Source of the DNA: Janibacter alkaliphilus
GTDB lineage: Bacteria; Actinomycetota; Actinomycetes; Actinomycetales; Dermatophilaceae
Length of the DNA: 64,000 bases
NCBI RefSeq assembly: GCF_013408565.1
Contig: NZ_JACBZX010000001.1
Coordinates: 2,976,001 to 3,040,000, forward strand
Direction of reading: 5' to 3'
A model generated the notes under the pieces. It did no database searches, was not told the origin of the DNA, and saw only the letters and a program-made list of their open reading frames with translations. Made by a program: the position numbers and the translations under genes. This document shows, piece by piece, positions 48,584 to 56,323 of this stretch (the first letter of the stretch is position 1; the number at the start of each line of letters is the position of its first letter).

Positions 48584-48835
48584 ATGGCGCACAGCGACCA
48601 GGAGATCCTCGAGGGCCTCGCCGAGATCGTCTCGGAGGAGACCGGCATCGACACCGCCGAGGTCACCGCGGAGAAGAGCTTCACCGACGACCTCGACGTC
48701 GACTCGCTCTCGATGATGACGATCGCCGTCACCGCCGAGGAGAAGTTCGGGGCCAAGATCCCGGACGAGGAGGTCAAGAACCTCAAGACCGTCGGCGACG
48801 CCGTCGCCTACATCAAGGCCAACCAGCCCGCGTGA
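48584..48835 (+). CDS. acpP: Acyl carrier protein
   Basis: The 83-residue acidic protein carries the growing fatty acid on a phosphopantetheine attached to Ser41 in DLDVDSLSM. The four-helix ACP pattern and the usual length are present. AAGGAG precedes the ATG, making it one of the few genes in this operon with a strong ribosome binding site, as expected for an abundant product. It overlaps fabF by four bases. Confidence 0.96.
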   Translation: MAHSDQEILEGLAEIVSEETGIDTAEVTAEKSFTDDLDVDSLSMMTIAVTAEEKFGAKIPDEEVKNLKTVGDAVAYIKANQPA

Positions 48836-50097
48836 CCTCCTCGCCGCCCATGACCTCAGACCAGCCCACCATCGTCGTCACCGGCGTCGGCGCCACCACC
48901 CCGCTCGGCGGTACCGCCGAGGAGACCTGGAGCGCCATCCTCGCCGGCCAGTCGGGAGCCGCGACCCTCGAGGAGGACTGGGTCGCCGAGCACGAGCTGC
49001 CGGTGACCTTCGCCGCCCCGCTCAAGGTGCCCGCCCGGGACGTGCTGGCGCGGGTGGAGACCAAGCGTCTCGACCCCTTCGCCCAGTACGCGCTGGTCGC
49101 GGCGCGCGAGGCATGGGCGGCGGCGGGGGCCCCCGACGTCGAGCCCGAGCGGCTCGCCGTGAGCATCGGCAGCGGCATCGGCGGGGTGCAGACCCTGCTG
49201 ACCGCCTGGGACACCCTCAACGAGAAGGGCCCACGGCGGGTCTACCCGCTGTCCATCCCGATGCTCATGCCGAACTCCGCCTCCGGCACCGTCTCCCTCG
49301 ACCTGGGTGCACGGGCCGGGGCGCACACCCTCGTCTCGGCCTGCTCCTCCGGCGCGGAGTCCATCGGTCACGCGCTGCGCCTGATCCACGACGGCGTCGC
49401 CGACGTCGTCGTGGCCGGCGGCAGCGAGGGAGCGATCCACCCGCTGCCGATCGCCGGCTTCGCCGCGATGCAGGCGCTGTCCACCCGCAACGACGACCCG
49501 CAGGCGGCCTCGCGCCCCTACGACACCGGTCGTGACGGCTTCGTCCTCGGAGAGGGCGCGGCGATCATGGTGCTGGAGACGGAGGAGCACGCGAAGGCCC
49601 GCGGCGCGACCATCATCTGCACCCTCGCCGGTCAGGGGATCAGCGCCGACGCCCACCACATGGCCGCCCCCGAGCCCGAGGGCGCCGGGGCCAGCCGGGC
49701 GATGGTCGCCGCCGTGCAGGACGCCGGGGCCCAGCCCACCGACGTCGTGCACATCAACGCGCACGCCACCTCGACCCCGGTCGGGGACGTCGCCGAGATC
49801 GCCGCGATGCGGCGGGCCTTCGGCGCCGACGTCGACCAGATGCCGGTCAGCGCCACGAAGTCGATGACCGGTCACCTGCTCGGCGCGGCCGGGTCGCTGG
49901 AGGCCGTGCTCACCGCCTTCGCCGTCCGTGACCGGGTGGCACCGCCGTCGATCAACATCGACGAGCTGGACCCGGTGGTGGACATCGACGTCGTCCGTGA
50001 CGAGCCGCGGCGGCTGCCGGACGGGCAGATCCTCGCGCTGAACAACTCCTTCGGCTTCGGCGGGCACAACGTCGCCCTGGCCTTCGGGAGCATCTGA
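48832..50097 (+). CDS. fabF: Beta-ketoacyl-ACP synthase II
   Basis: The 421-residue elongating condensing enzyme has Cys171 in VSACSSGAESIG, His311 in NAHATSTPVGD and His348 in KSMTGHLLGAAG, the complete KAS II triad. GTG 48832 overlaps the acpP stop (GTGA); an ATG at 48850 is also possible and would remove six residues. Confidence 0.96.
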   Translation: MTSSPPMTSDQPTIVVTGVGATTPLGGTAEETWSAILAGQSGAATLEEDWVAEHELPVTFAAPLKVPARDVLARVETKRLDPFAQYALVAAREAWAAAGAPDVEPERLAVSIGSGIGGVQTLLTAWDTLNEKGPRRVYPLSIPMLMPNSASGTVSLDLGARAGAHTLVSACSSGAESIGHALRLIHDGVADVVVAGGSEGAIHPLPIAGFAAMQALSTRNDDPQAASRPYDTGRDGFVLGEGAAIMVLETEEHAKARGATIICTLAGQGISADAHHMAAPEPEGAGASRAMVAAVQDAGAQPTDVVHINAHATSTPVGDVAEIAAMRRAFGADVDQMPVSATKSMTGHLLGAAGSLEAVLTAFAVRDRVAPPSINIDELDPVVDIDVVRDEPRRLPDGQILALNNSFGFGGHNVALAFGSI

Positions 50098-51542
50098 TGG
50101 CCCGCCAGCCGAGCGCCGCGTCCACCGCGGCCGGGGCCGCCGGCAAGCCGAAGAAGGACCGGGAGAACGACCCGCGGAACCCGCGCAAGCGGCTCGAGGC
50201 GTTCTTCGACGAGGGCAGCCTGGAGCTGATCAGCCCGGAGGACGACTCCGGCTTCCTCGCGGCGACCGGTCGCGTGGACGGGGTGCGGGCGGTCGCCTTC
50301 GCCTCGGACGCGACGATCATGGGCGGCGCGATGGGTGTCGCCGGGTGCCGCGTCGTCGTCGACGCCTACGAGCGGGCGCTCATCGACGGGATGCCGATCG
50401 TCGGCCTCTGGCACAGCGGCGGCGCCCGCCTGCCCGAGGGCGTCGTCTCGCTGCACGCCGTCGGCGAGATCTTCGCGATCATGACCCGGGCCTCGGGCAA
50501 GATCCCGCAGATCTCGGTGGTCATCGGGGCCGCTGCCGGTGGCGCCGCCTACGGGCCGGCGCTGACCGACATCGTCATCCTCGCCCCCGAGGGGCGGATC
50601 TTCGTCACCGGGCCCGACGTGGTCCGCTCGGTCACCGGCGAGGACGTCGACGCGCTGCGCCTCGGCGGCCCCGAGCCGCACGGTCGGCGCTCCGGCGTGG
50701 TGCACGTGCTCGCCGAGTCCATCGACGACGCCTTCGCCCGGGCTGGCACGCTGTGCCAGCTCTTCGAGGACCAGGGCTCCTTCGACGTCGACGGGGTGGT
50801 CGACCGTGACCTGGCGGCGCAGCTGCCGGAGTCGGCCAGCCGCGCCTACGACGTGCACCCGCTGGTGGAGGACCTGCTCGACGACGGCCCGGTGCAGGAG
50901 CTGCACGGGCGCTGGGCGCCGAACATCACCACGACCCTCGGTCGGCTCGGCGGGCGCACCGTCGGGGTCATCGCCAACAACCCGATGCGCCTGGGCGGCT
51001 GCCTGGACTCCGCGTCGGCGGAGAAGGCGGCCCGGTTCGTGCGGATGTGCGACGCCTTCGGGGTGCCGCTGGTCGTGCTCGTCGACGTGCCCGGCTACCT
51101 GCCCGGTGTCGGCCAGGAGTGGGACGGCGTGGTGCGCCGCGGCGCGAAGCTGCTGCACGCCTTCGCCGAGGCGGTCGTCCCCCGGGTCACCGTGGTCACC
51201 CGCAAGACCTACGGCGGGGCCTACATCGCGATGAACTCGCGCTCGCTCGGTGCGACGAAGGTCTTCGCCTGGCCGGACGCGCACGTCGCCGTCATGGGCT
51301 CGGTCGCGGCCATCCGGATCCTGCACCGGCGTCGGCTGGCCGAGGTCGACGACAGCGAGCGGGCCGCCGTCGAGCAGGAGCTCGCCGACGAGCACGACCG
51401 GCTCTCCGGTGGCCTGCAGCGGGCCGAGGAGATCGGCGTCGTCGACGAGATCGTCTCGCCGACGGTCACCCGCTCGGCAGTGGTCGGGGCGCTCGCCGCG
51501 GCCCCGCAGTCGCGCGGGCGGCACGGCAACATCCCGCTCTGA
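50097..51542 (+). CDS. accD: Acyl-CoA carboxylase carboxyltransferase (beta) subunit
   Basis: The 481-residue crotonase-fold carboxyltransferase moves CO2 from biotin to acetyl-CoA or propionyl-CoA, giving malonyl-CoA or methylmalonyl-CoA. It has DDSGFLAATGRVDGVRAVAFASDATIMGGAMG, the oxyanion Gly-rich GAAAGGAAYGPALTD, and VDVPGYLPGVGQEWDGVVRRGAKLLHAFAEA with TRKTYGGAYIAMNSRSLGA in the second half. The ATG shares its A with the fabF stop. The biotin-carrying alpha subunit is elsewhere. Its place at the end of the fab operon suggests it supplies malonyl-CoA. Confidence 0.94.
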   Translation: MARQPSAASTAAGAAGKPKKDRENDPRNPRKRLEAFFDEGSLELISPEDDSGFLAATGRVDGVRAVAFASDATIMGGAMGVAGCRVVVDAYERALIDGMPIVGLWHSGGARLPEGVVSLHAVGEIFAIMTRASGKIPQISVVIGAAAGGAAYGPALTDIVILAPEGRIFVTGPDVVRSVTGEDVDALRLGGPEPHGRRSGVVHVLAESIDDAFARAGTLCQLFEDQGSFDVDGVVDRDLAAQLPESASRAYDVHPLVEDLLDDGPVQELHGRWAPNITTTLGRLGGRTVGVIANNPMRLGGCLDSASAEKAARFVRMCDAFGVPLVVLVDVPGYLPGVGQEWDGVVRRGAKLLHAFAEAVVPRVTVVTRKTYGGAYIAMNSRSLGATKVFAWPDAHVAVMGSVAAIRILHRRRLAEVDDSERAAVEQELADEHDRLSGGLQRAEEIGVVDEIVSPTVTRSAVVGALAAAPQSRGRHGNIPL

Positions 51543-51617
51543 CGAGCCCGCTCGGCCGCGGTCCACGACCGGAGCACGCGCGGGTGGACGCACCGAGCAC
51601 GGGGGCGCCGAGACACC

Positions 51618-51658
51618 GAGACGCCCCGGACCACGCACTCAGTGGTCCGGGGCGTCTC
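51618..51658. terminator. Strong hairpin after the fab operon
   Basis: A perfect 17-bp stem, with GAGACGCCCCGGACCAC (51618-51634) and GTGGTCCGGGGCGTCTC (51642-51658), encloses a seven-base loop GCACTCA. It lies 75 bases after accD and most likely ends the operon. Confidence 0.8.
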
Positions 51659-51732
51659 GTCGTGCGCTCGTCGCGGAGGCAGGACCGGGACAGGGGCGAT
51701 CCGGGCCGGGCTGGCCGGGTCACCGGGGACAT

Positions 51733-51816
51733 CGGAACTGCTGCTGGCAGCAGTTCCGGGAGTCAGCAGCAGCTCGTAGTGGTGCTGGCTCGCCAAACTG
51801 CTGCCAGCAGCAGTTT
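51733..51816. repeat. Two AACTGC-type palindromes
   Basis: The first (51733-51758) has arms CGGAACTGCTGC and GCAGCAGTTCCG around TG. The second (51795-51816) has arms AAACTGCTGC and GCAGCAGTTT around CA. Both share the AACTGC/GCAGTT outer sequence with the array at 29236-29415 but have a different centre. They lie in the 370-base gap between accD and DUF3145. Confidence 0.85.
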
Positions 51817-51923
51817 CGGGTCCTCGCGCTGTCGTCAGCCGACCTGCTCGTGTGCCGGCTTCCTCGGCGCTCCGGGCCTCGCTCGTTCCTCGCTCGGGTC
51901 CTCGCGCTGTCGTCAGCCGACCT
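51817..51923. repeat. 29-bp exact direct repeat at the DUF3145 3' end
   Basis: The same 29 bases (beginning CGGGTCCTCGCGC, ending CAGCCGACCT) occur at 51817-51845 and 51895-51923. The second copy contains the last codons and stop of the DUF3145 gene (51913-52425), so the first looks like a duplicated gene end. No gene was found between them. Confidence 0.85.
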
Positions 51924-52425
51924 TGTGCAGCCAGCGGACGGGGGCTCCCTCGCCGGCGTGGCGGAAGGGCTCGAGCTCGGTGTCCCAGTCGGCGCCGAGC
52001 AGCTCGCCGACCATGTCCTCGACGGCTTCGCCCGCGCCCTGGGCGAGGGTGAGCACCTCGCGCAGGCGGTTCTCGGTGACGACGACGTCGCCCGAGGCGG
52101 AGATCGTCGCGTGGTGGATGCCGAGGTCCGGGGTGTGGCTCCAGCGCGAGCCGTCGAGACCGGCGCTGGGCTCCTCGGTCACCTCGTAGCGCACGCCGTC
52201 CCAGCCGCGCAGGGCGGAGGCGAGACGGGCGCCGGTGCCGGGCTCCCCCGTCCAGGAGAACTCGGCACGCTTGAGCGACCGGCCGAGCGGCTGCTCGGTC
52301 CAGTCGAGTGAGACACCCTGGTCGAGGACGCTCTCCAGCGCCCACGTGATGTGGGGGCAGAGCGCCGTCGGGGTGCTGTGGATGAACACCACCCCGCGGG
52401 TCGTGGTGCGCGTCTGGGCCGACAT
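51913..52425 (-). CDS. DUF3145 family protein
   Basis: The 170-residue protein matches the actinobacterial family DUF3145 (TRGVVFIHSTPTALCPHITWALE at the start, WTGEPGTGARLASALRGWDGVRYEVTEE, MVGELLGADWDTELEPFRHAGEGAPVRWLHKV at the end). The function is unknown. GAGGAGG lies upstream of the ATG. It is divergent from the small membrane-protein gene at 52703. Confidence 0.9.
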   Translation of the reverse strand: MSAQTRTTTRGVVFIHSTPTALCPHITWALESVLDQGVSLDWTEQPLGRSLKRAEFSWTGEPGTGARLASALRGWDGVRYEVTEEPSAGLDGSRWSHTPDLGIHHATISASGDVVVTENRLREVLTLAQGAGEAVEDMVGELLGADWDTELEPFRHAGEGAPVRWLHKVG

Positions 52426-52689
52426 CCTGATCCTCCTCGAGTGCGATGGACGTCTTCCCCAACGCCATCTCCTCGCGGACCCGGGCCGGCGGTGCGCTGT
52501 GAACGACCGCGGTCTGGTGCTTCGTCGCTGTGGTCACTCGGGTGCGCAGGCGCACCACGAGGTCATGTGCGACTCATTCTGCCCCATCAGCCACAGCAGC
52601 ACCAGCCCTCGCCGGGTCGGCGAGACAGTTGCGCCGCACACTGTGCCCGCGACCCGGTGCCGCGCACGAGGCGACGCGCCGACGGGCGG

Positions 52690-52695
52690 CATACT
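52690..52695 (+). promoter_or_regulatory. -10 box, leaderless type
   Basis: CATACT ends seven bases before the GTG start of the membrane protein at 52703. Upstream, 52426-52689 has no ORF that looks real; it probably holds the divergent promoters. Confidence 0.4.
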
Positions 52696-52702
52696 CCCCT
52701 GG

Positions 52703-53392
52703 GTGAGCACCGACGACCCCCGGCCCGCAGGCTGGGCGCGCACCGCCTTCGCCGTCGACGCCGTGGTGGCCTGGACCGGGGTGGTGCTGGTGCTCGTCGT
52801 CTCGGGGCTGGGGTGGTTCGCCGAGGGGCCCAGCGAGCCCGGCCTCTACGGGAGCACGACGAAGGGGGCGGCCGGTCGGGTGGTCGACAGCCTCAGCTAC
52901 TTCACCATCTGGTCCAACATCGTCGTGGCGCTCTCGGTGACCCTGCTGGCGCTCGCCCCGGCCCGTGACTCGGTGCTGCGACGGGTGCTGCGCCTGGACG
53001 GGCTGCTCATGATCACCGTCACCGCGGTCGTCTACCAGCTGCTGCTGGCGCCGAGCATGGACATCGTCGGCTGGTCACGGCTGACCGACCCGATCGTGCA
53101 CGTGATCACCCCGGTACTCACCCTGCTCGTCTGGCTGGCCGTCGGGCCGCGGGGCTGGATCACGTGGCGGCTGCTGCCGCTGGCGCTGCTGATCCCCCTC
53201 GCCTGGATCGTCTGGATGCTCGGCAGGGGTGCGGTGATCGACGCCTATCCCTACGGCTTCACCAACGTCACCGAGCTCGGGTACGGGTCGGTGCTCGTCA
53301 CGCTCGCGCTGGTGCTGGTCTTCGCCCTCGTGGTGACGGTGCTGCTGTGGGGGCTGGACCTGGCGCTGCGGCGGCGCGGCCGGGCTCAGTAG
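52703..53392 (+). CDS. Pr6Pr-family integral membrane protein
   Basis: The 229-residue protein has six hydrophobic segments and resembles the Pr6Pr (DUF1600-like) family: an SYFTIWSNIVVALSVTLLALAP helix, VYQLLLAPSMDIVGWSRLTDPIVHVITPV, and a PYGFTNVTELGYGSVLV loop before the last helix. The function is unknown. The 3' end overlaps the next gene on the other strand by seven bases. Confidence 0.8.
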   Translation: MSTDDPRPAGWARTAFAVDAVVAWTGVVLVLVVSGLGWFAEGPSEPGLYGSTTKGAAGRVVDSLSYFTIWSNIVVALSVTLLALAPARDSVLRRVLRLDGLLMITVTAVVYQLLLAPSMDIVGWSRLTDPIVHVITPVLTLLVWLAVGPRGWITWRLLPLALLIPLAWIVWMLGRGAVIDAYPYGFTNVTELGYGSVLVTLALVLVFALVVTVLLWGLDLALRRRGRAQ

Positions 53393-53652
53393 TACGGGAC
53401 GGACTGGATCGCCCAGCCCACGCAGCACAGCAGCGCGACGAGACCCACCACCCCGACGGCGATCCACAGGTAGGTCGGCGAGCTGCCGCCGTAGTAGCCG
53501 GACGGTCCGGGGACCTCGTGCCCCTGGGAGTCCACCCACAGCGCCCAGCCGCGCGGCGGCTCCGGGAGCTCCGGTCCGGGTTGCCAGCCTCGGGGCGGAC
53601 GCCACCCGGGCGGTGGCTCCGGCCAGTTCGGTGGCGGGTTGAAGTCGGGCAC
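53386..53652 (-). CDS. Small single-pass membrane protein with Pro/Trp-rich N-terminus
   Basis: The 88-residue protein starts VPDFNPPPNWPEPPPGWRPP, a set of PPPGW/PPRGW motifs like those in DUF2510-type tails, and then has one membrane helix (LWIAVGVVGLVALLCCVGWAI). GTG 53652 is supported by GGGGAG seven bases upstream. Proteins of this kind are common in actinobacteria and uncharacterised. Confidence 0.65.
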   Translation of the reverse strand: MPDFNPPPNWPEPPPGWRPPRGWQPGPELPEPPRGWALWVDSQGHEVPGPSGYYGGSSPTYLWIAVGVVGLVALLCCVGWAIQSVPYY

Positions 53653-53827
53653 CCTCGGCTCCCCCTGTCGCGCGGCGTCGTCGTGCCGGTGCCGCCCCCG
53701 CGGACGGCACCGACCCTCGACCGTAGGCGGCTTCCCGGTGCGACGCACCGTGAGCGCACGAACGTTCAGCACGTGAGATCCGTTGCCGCGCAGATCAGGT
53801 CGCGCGGAGAGGACGTCACGCTGGTCG

Positions 53828-53901
53828 TGGGGCGGCTGGGGCTTGAACCCAGGACCGACGGATTATGAGTCCGCTGCTCTGACCGACTGAGCTACCGCCC
53901 C
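53828..53901 (-). tRNA. tRNA with CAT anticodon (elongator Met or Ile2)
   Basis: The 74-base minus-strand cloverleaf has a GGGGCGG/CCGCCCC acceptor stem, discriminator A, an AGCTCAG D-stem, and the anticodon loop CTCATAA. The paired first base excludes initiator tRNA. CAT can be elongator Met, or Ile2 if the C is converted to lysidine; the sequence alone does not settle it. CCA is not encoded. It lies about 300 bases left of the integrated element and is not its attachment site. Confidence 0.93.
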
Positions 53902-53984
53902 TCGACCGGCGAGGGTACCTGTGCCGCCAGGCACCAGCGAGGGGCGATCGCCCGGTAGGCGACCGCCCCTCACCCCGGCGCTGC

Positions 53985-54206
53985 TCAGAACCGACGCAGG
54001 TAGGGGATCACCCAGCCGCCACCCGCGTGGGCCGTCGCGGACGAGGTCGTCGTGTAGCGCTGGGTGGTGGTGCGGTCCCAGCGACCCCAGCGCCAGACCG
54101 CGCCACGGTCGAGCACCTCGTAGCTCTCTCCCCCGTCGTCGCTGAGGGCCTGGTGCGCGACGAGCTTCACCGTGCCGGCCGGGGTGACCGTGCGCACGTA
54201 CCGCAT
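53985..54206 (-). CDS. Small conserved host protein at the left junction of the element
   Basis: The 73-residue protein (MRYVRTVTPAGTVKLVAHQ start, YEVLDRGAVWRWGRWDRTTTQRY middle) is basic and Trp/Arg-rich, and the family was not recognised. Its ATG lies inside the attL crossover, so the codons upstream now come from the element. In the rebuilt pre-insertion sequence an in-frame GTG would add VERVRLAH before this Met. Either start is possible. The insertion therefore changed the 5' end or the promoter region of the gene. Confidence 0.6.
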   Translation of the reverse strand: MRYVRTVTPAGTVKLVAHQALSDDGGESYEVLDRGAVWRWGRWDRTTTQRYTTTSSATAHAGGGWVIPYLRRF

Positions 54207-54220
54207 ATCGTGGTTGCAAC
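54195..54220. other. attL, left junction of the integrated element
   Basis: The host half ends ACGTACCGC, then ATAT (54205-54208), then the element half CGTGGTTGCAAC. Paired with attR, the outer halves rebuild CGCATATGCG (attB) and the inner halves rebuild an attP with CAACC and GGTTG arms around CGATATCG. The serine integrase gene starts within 80 bases, as is usual for attP-proximal integrases. Confidence 0.82.
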
Positions 54221-54280
54221 GCCCGTTCACGTAAGCTTGGTTGCATGGTCGAACTGGTAGCGCTGAGGAAGACGAACGAG

Positions 54281-55681
54281 GTGGCGGCGTACGTCCGCGC
54301 CTCGATGGATCGCAAGGGTGATCGGTGGACCGTCGAGACCCAGTTGCGCAAGATCAGGGCGCTCGCTGAGGCCAAGGACTGGGAGGTCGTCGAGGTCTAC
54401 GACGATAACGCCGTGTCGGCGACCAAGAAGCGCCGCGCTGGCACACGGTGGGCCGAGATGCTGGACGATGCCCGCGCGGGCCGGTTCTCGATGGTGGTCG
54501 CCGTGGACATGGACCGGCTCCTGCGCAGCACGAAAGACCTCAACACGCTGATCGACCTCGGTCTGCGCGTCGTCACCGTGGACGGCGAGATCGACCTCTC
54601 GACGGCGGACGGCGAGTTCCGCGCGACGATGCTCGCGGCTCTCGCCCGCTTCGAGGCCCGACGCAAGGCTGAGCGTCAGATCAGGTCGAACGAGCGCCGT
54701 CGTGCCGAGGGCATACCCACGTCCGCCTGGAAGGCGTTCGGCTGGACGCGTGAGGGCGAGCTGATCGAGGAGGAGGCAGAGGCCGTCCGGCGAGCCTTCG
54801 ATGCGTTCCTCGGCGAGCCATCGCTGTCGATCCGGCGCATCCGCGAGGACCTGAACAGCGCTGGTCACCTCACCGCCCGCGGCTCGGAATTCTCCGTCGA
54901 TGCCGTGCGCTACCTGCTCGCGAACCCGCTTTACTGTGGCTACATCAAGCACTACGCATCCGGCGAGCTGTACCCGGTGCAGGGCGAGGCGTTCCCGCCC
55001 ATCGTCAGCGAGCAGACGTGGCGGACCGCGGTGGCGAAGCTGGAGGACAACGTGCGGAGGTCGGCCAGGCAGGGCAACCAGCCGAAATACCTCCTGTCGA
55101 CGATCGGGCTGTGCGGGAAGTGCGGTGCGACGCTCGTCTCGGGGACGAACAGCCGCAAGCAGCCGACGTATCGCTGCGGCGAGCAGTTCCACCTCACCCG
55201 CCAACGCGAGCCCGTCGATGCGATGGTCACCGAGGCAGTGCTCACCCGCCTGTCGTCGGTGGACGTGCACGACCTCGTGATGCCGCAGGAGGACGACGGG
55301 CCGGACCGCGAGGAGCTGCTGACCGAGCGGAACGCCCTGGTCGAGCGCGTCAAGGAGCTGAGCCCGCTGCTGCGCGACATCCATCAGCCGGTCCTGGAGA
55401 TCACCGCGGCGATCAACGACGTGAAGGTCCGCATCGACGAGATCGACGCGGAGCTGCTCGACCGCTCGGTATCCGTGGCGGCGAAGCTGCTGGCAGACGT
55501 GGAGGAGGCGGTCGGCACCGCGGAGCGTCGCGAGGTTGTCGAGTCGAAGTGGAAGGCGTTGGACATAGACCGCCGCCGGATGCTCGTGGACGAGCTGGTG
55601 ACTGTGACCATCGAGCCCATCGCGCCCGGTCACGTGAAGTTCGACCCCGACCTCATTCGCATAGAGCCGCGTCGCGACTGA
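54281..55681 (+). CDS. int: Large serine recombinase (integrase)
   Basis: The protein of about 466 residues catalyses site-specific integration through a Ser-DNA intermediate. It has the N-terminal resolvase domain AYVRASMDR with nucleophile Ser8 from this start, YDDNAVSATKKRRAG, and DMDRLLRSTKDLNTLIDLGLRV. A recombinase domain follows (WKAFGWTREGELIEEEAEAVRRAFDAFL), then a zinc ribbon with CGKC and YRC, and a C-terminal coiled coil. GTG 54281 has GAGGAAG nine bases upstream and is preferred; ATG 54245 would add 12 residues but lacks a binding site. Confidence 0.95.
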   Translation: MAAYVRASMDRKGDRWTVETQLRKIRALAEAKDWEVVEVYDDNAVSATKKRRAGTRWAEMLDDARAGRFSMVVAVDMDRLLRSTKDLNTLIDLGLRVVTVDGEIDLSTADGEFRATMLAALARFEARRKAERQIRSNERRRAEGIPTSAWKAFGWTREGELIEEEAEAVRRAFDAFLGEPSLSIRRIREDLNSAGHLTARGSEFSVDAVRYLLANPLYCGYIKHYASGELYPVQGEAFPPIVSEQTWRTAVAKLEDNVRRSARQGNQPKYLLSTIGLCGKCGATLVSGTNSRKQPTYRCGEQFHLTRQREPVDAMVTEAVLTRLSSVDVHDLVMPQEDDGPDREELLTERNALVERVKELSPLLRDIHQPVLEITAAINDVKVRIDEIDAELLDRSVSVAAKLLADVEEAVGTAERREVVESKWKALDIDRRRMLVDELVTVTIEPIAPGHVKFDPDLIRIEPRRD

Positions 55682-55722
55682 CTCATGAGTCAACTCGTCA
55701 TTGCAATGGTGAGTCGACTCGT
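55679..55722. promoter_or_regulatory. Palindromes and direct repeats after int (operator candidate)
   Basis: TGACTCATGAGTCA (55679-55692) is a 14-bp palindrome covering the int stop, and GAGTCGACTC (55711-55720) is a 10-bp palindrome. A 13-base motif TGAGTC(A/G)ACTCGT repeats at 55686 and 55710, 24 bases apart. The stretch lies in the 181-base gap before the small regulator genes, so it may bind the HTH protein at 56075. This is an inference. Confidence 0.5.
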
Positions 55723-55862
55723 GGGAGAGTGGTTGCAGACAAGAAGATCCCACCGGGGCCGCGACTTAGAAGCGCGGGGTTCTGCTCCCGGATGAGTAGC
55801 CGGTCAAACAGCCCAACTACCGTGGCGGGGAACCGGAAGATACTCATATCTGAGGACTTCCG

Positions 55863-56075
55863 ATGTCTGTCGTTATCGACGTTCCCCGCGCATCCGCGCT
55901 TGACTGCCCTGCTCTCGATCAGGACTCGTCTCCCGTTCCGCATGCTGATGGGCTCGATCCCGTCATCGCCGCCGCCCGCGCCGCCGGTCGCCGAGCCGGT
56001 GAGCGCCTGGCACTCACTCCGCTGACGCCGCGACAGCGCGCCGCCGTCGCCGCCGTGATGGGCGGTGGTCGCTGA
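55863..56075 (+). CDS. Small element protein, unknown function
   Basis: The 70-residue protein (MSVVIDVPRASALDCP start) has an Ala/Arg-rich helix (VIAAARAAGRRAGERLALTPLTPRQRAAVAAVMG) and no known motif. GAGGA lies seven bases before the ATG, and the stop overlaps the next ATG (TGATG). It may be a plasmid copy-control or accessory protein, but nothing proves that. Confidence 0.55.
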   Translation: MSVVIDVPRASALDCPALDQDSSPVPHADGLDPVIAAARAAGRRAGERLALTPLTPRQRAAVAAVMGGGR

Positions 56076-56323
56076 TGAGCGCGAACTCCGCCGCCTTCGA
56101 TCACCTGACCAGCTTCCGCTGGCGACAGGGCGACCCGTCCCTCGCCGATGGCGAGGCCCAGCTCTACGACCTCGGCGTGCTCCGCTCCGTGCTGGAGGAG
56201 GCCGTCGAGATCGCCGTCGCCGACGCCCGCGCCGACGGGGTGACCTGGGCCAGGATCGGCGACGCCCTCGGCGTCACGCATCAGGCTGTCATCAAGCGCT
56301 ACGGCCGGGGCGGTGGTCGCTGA
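56075..56323 (+). CDS. Small helix-turn-helix protein
   Basis: The 82-residue protein has a C-terminal helix-turn-helix: WARIGDALGVTHQAVIKRYG. The N-terminal part is acidic. It overlaps the previous gene by one base and lies upstream of rep, so it may control rep or the element's promoters. The spacing repeats at 55679-55722 could be its binding sites. Confidence 0.7.
   Translation: MSANSAAFDHLTSFRWRQGDPSLADGEAQLYDLGVLRSVLEEAVEIAVADARADGVTWARIGDALGVTHQAVIKRYGRGGGR

Noticed and set aside
53828..53901. tRNA(CAT) gene as the attachment site of the element
   Set aside because: The junction supported by sequence is at 54205, about 300 bases away, and no duplicate of the tRNA end occurs at the right side. 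The integrase is of the serine type, which rarely uses tRNA genes.
55018..56025. Long plus-strand frame across the end of int and the following gap
   Set aside because: It runs in another frame through the integrase zinc ribbon and coiled coil, has no start signal, and would cover the palindromes and the supported small gene at 55863.
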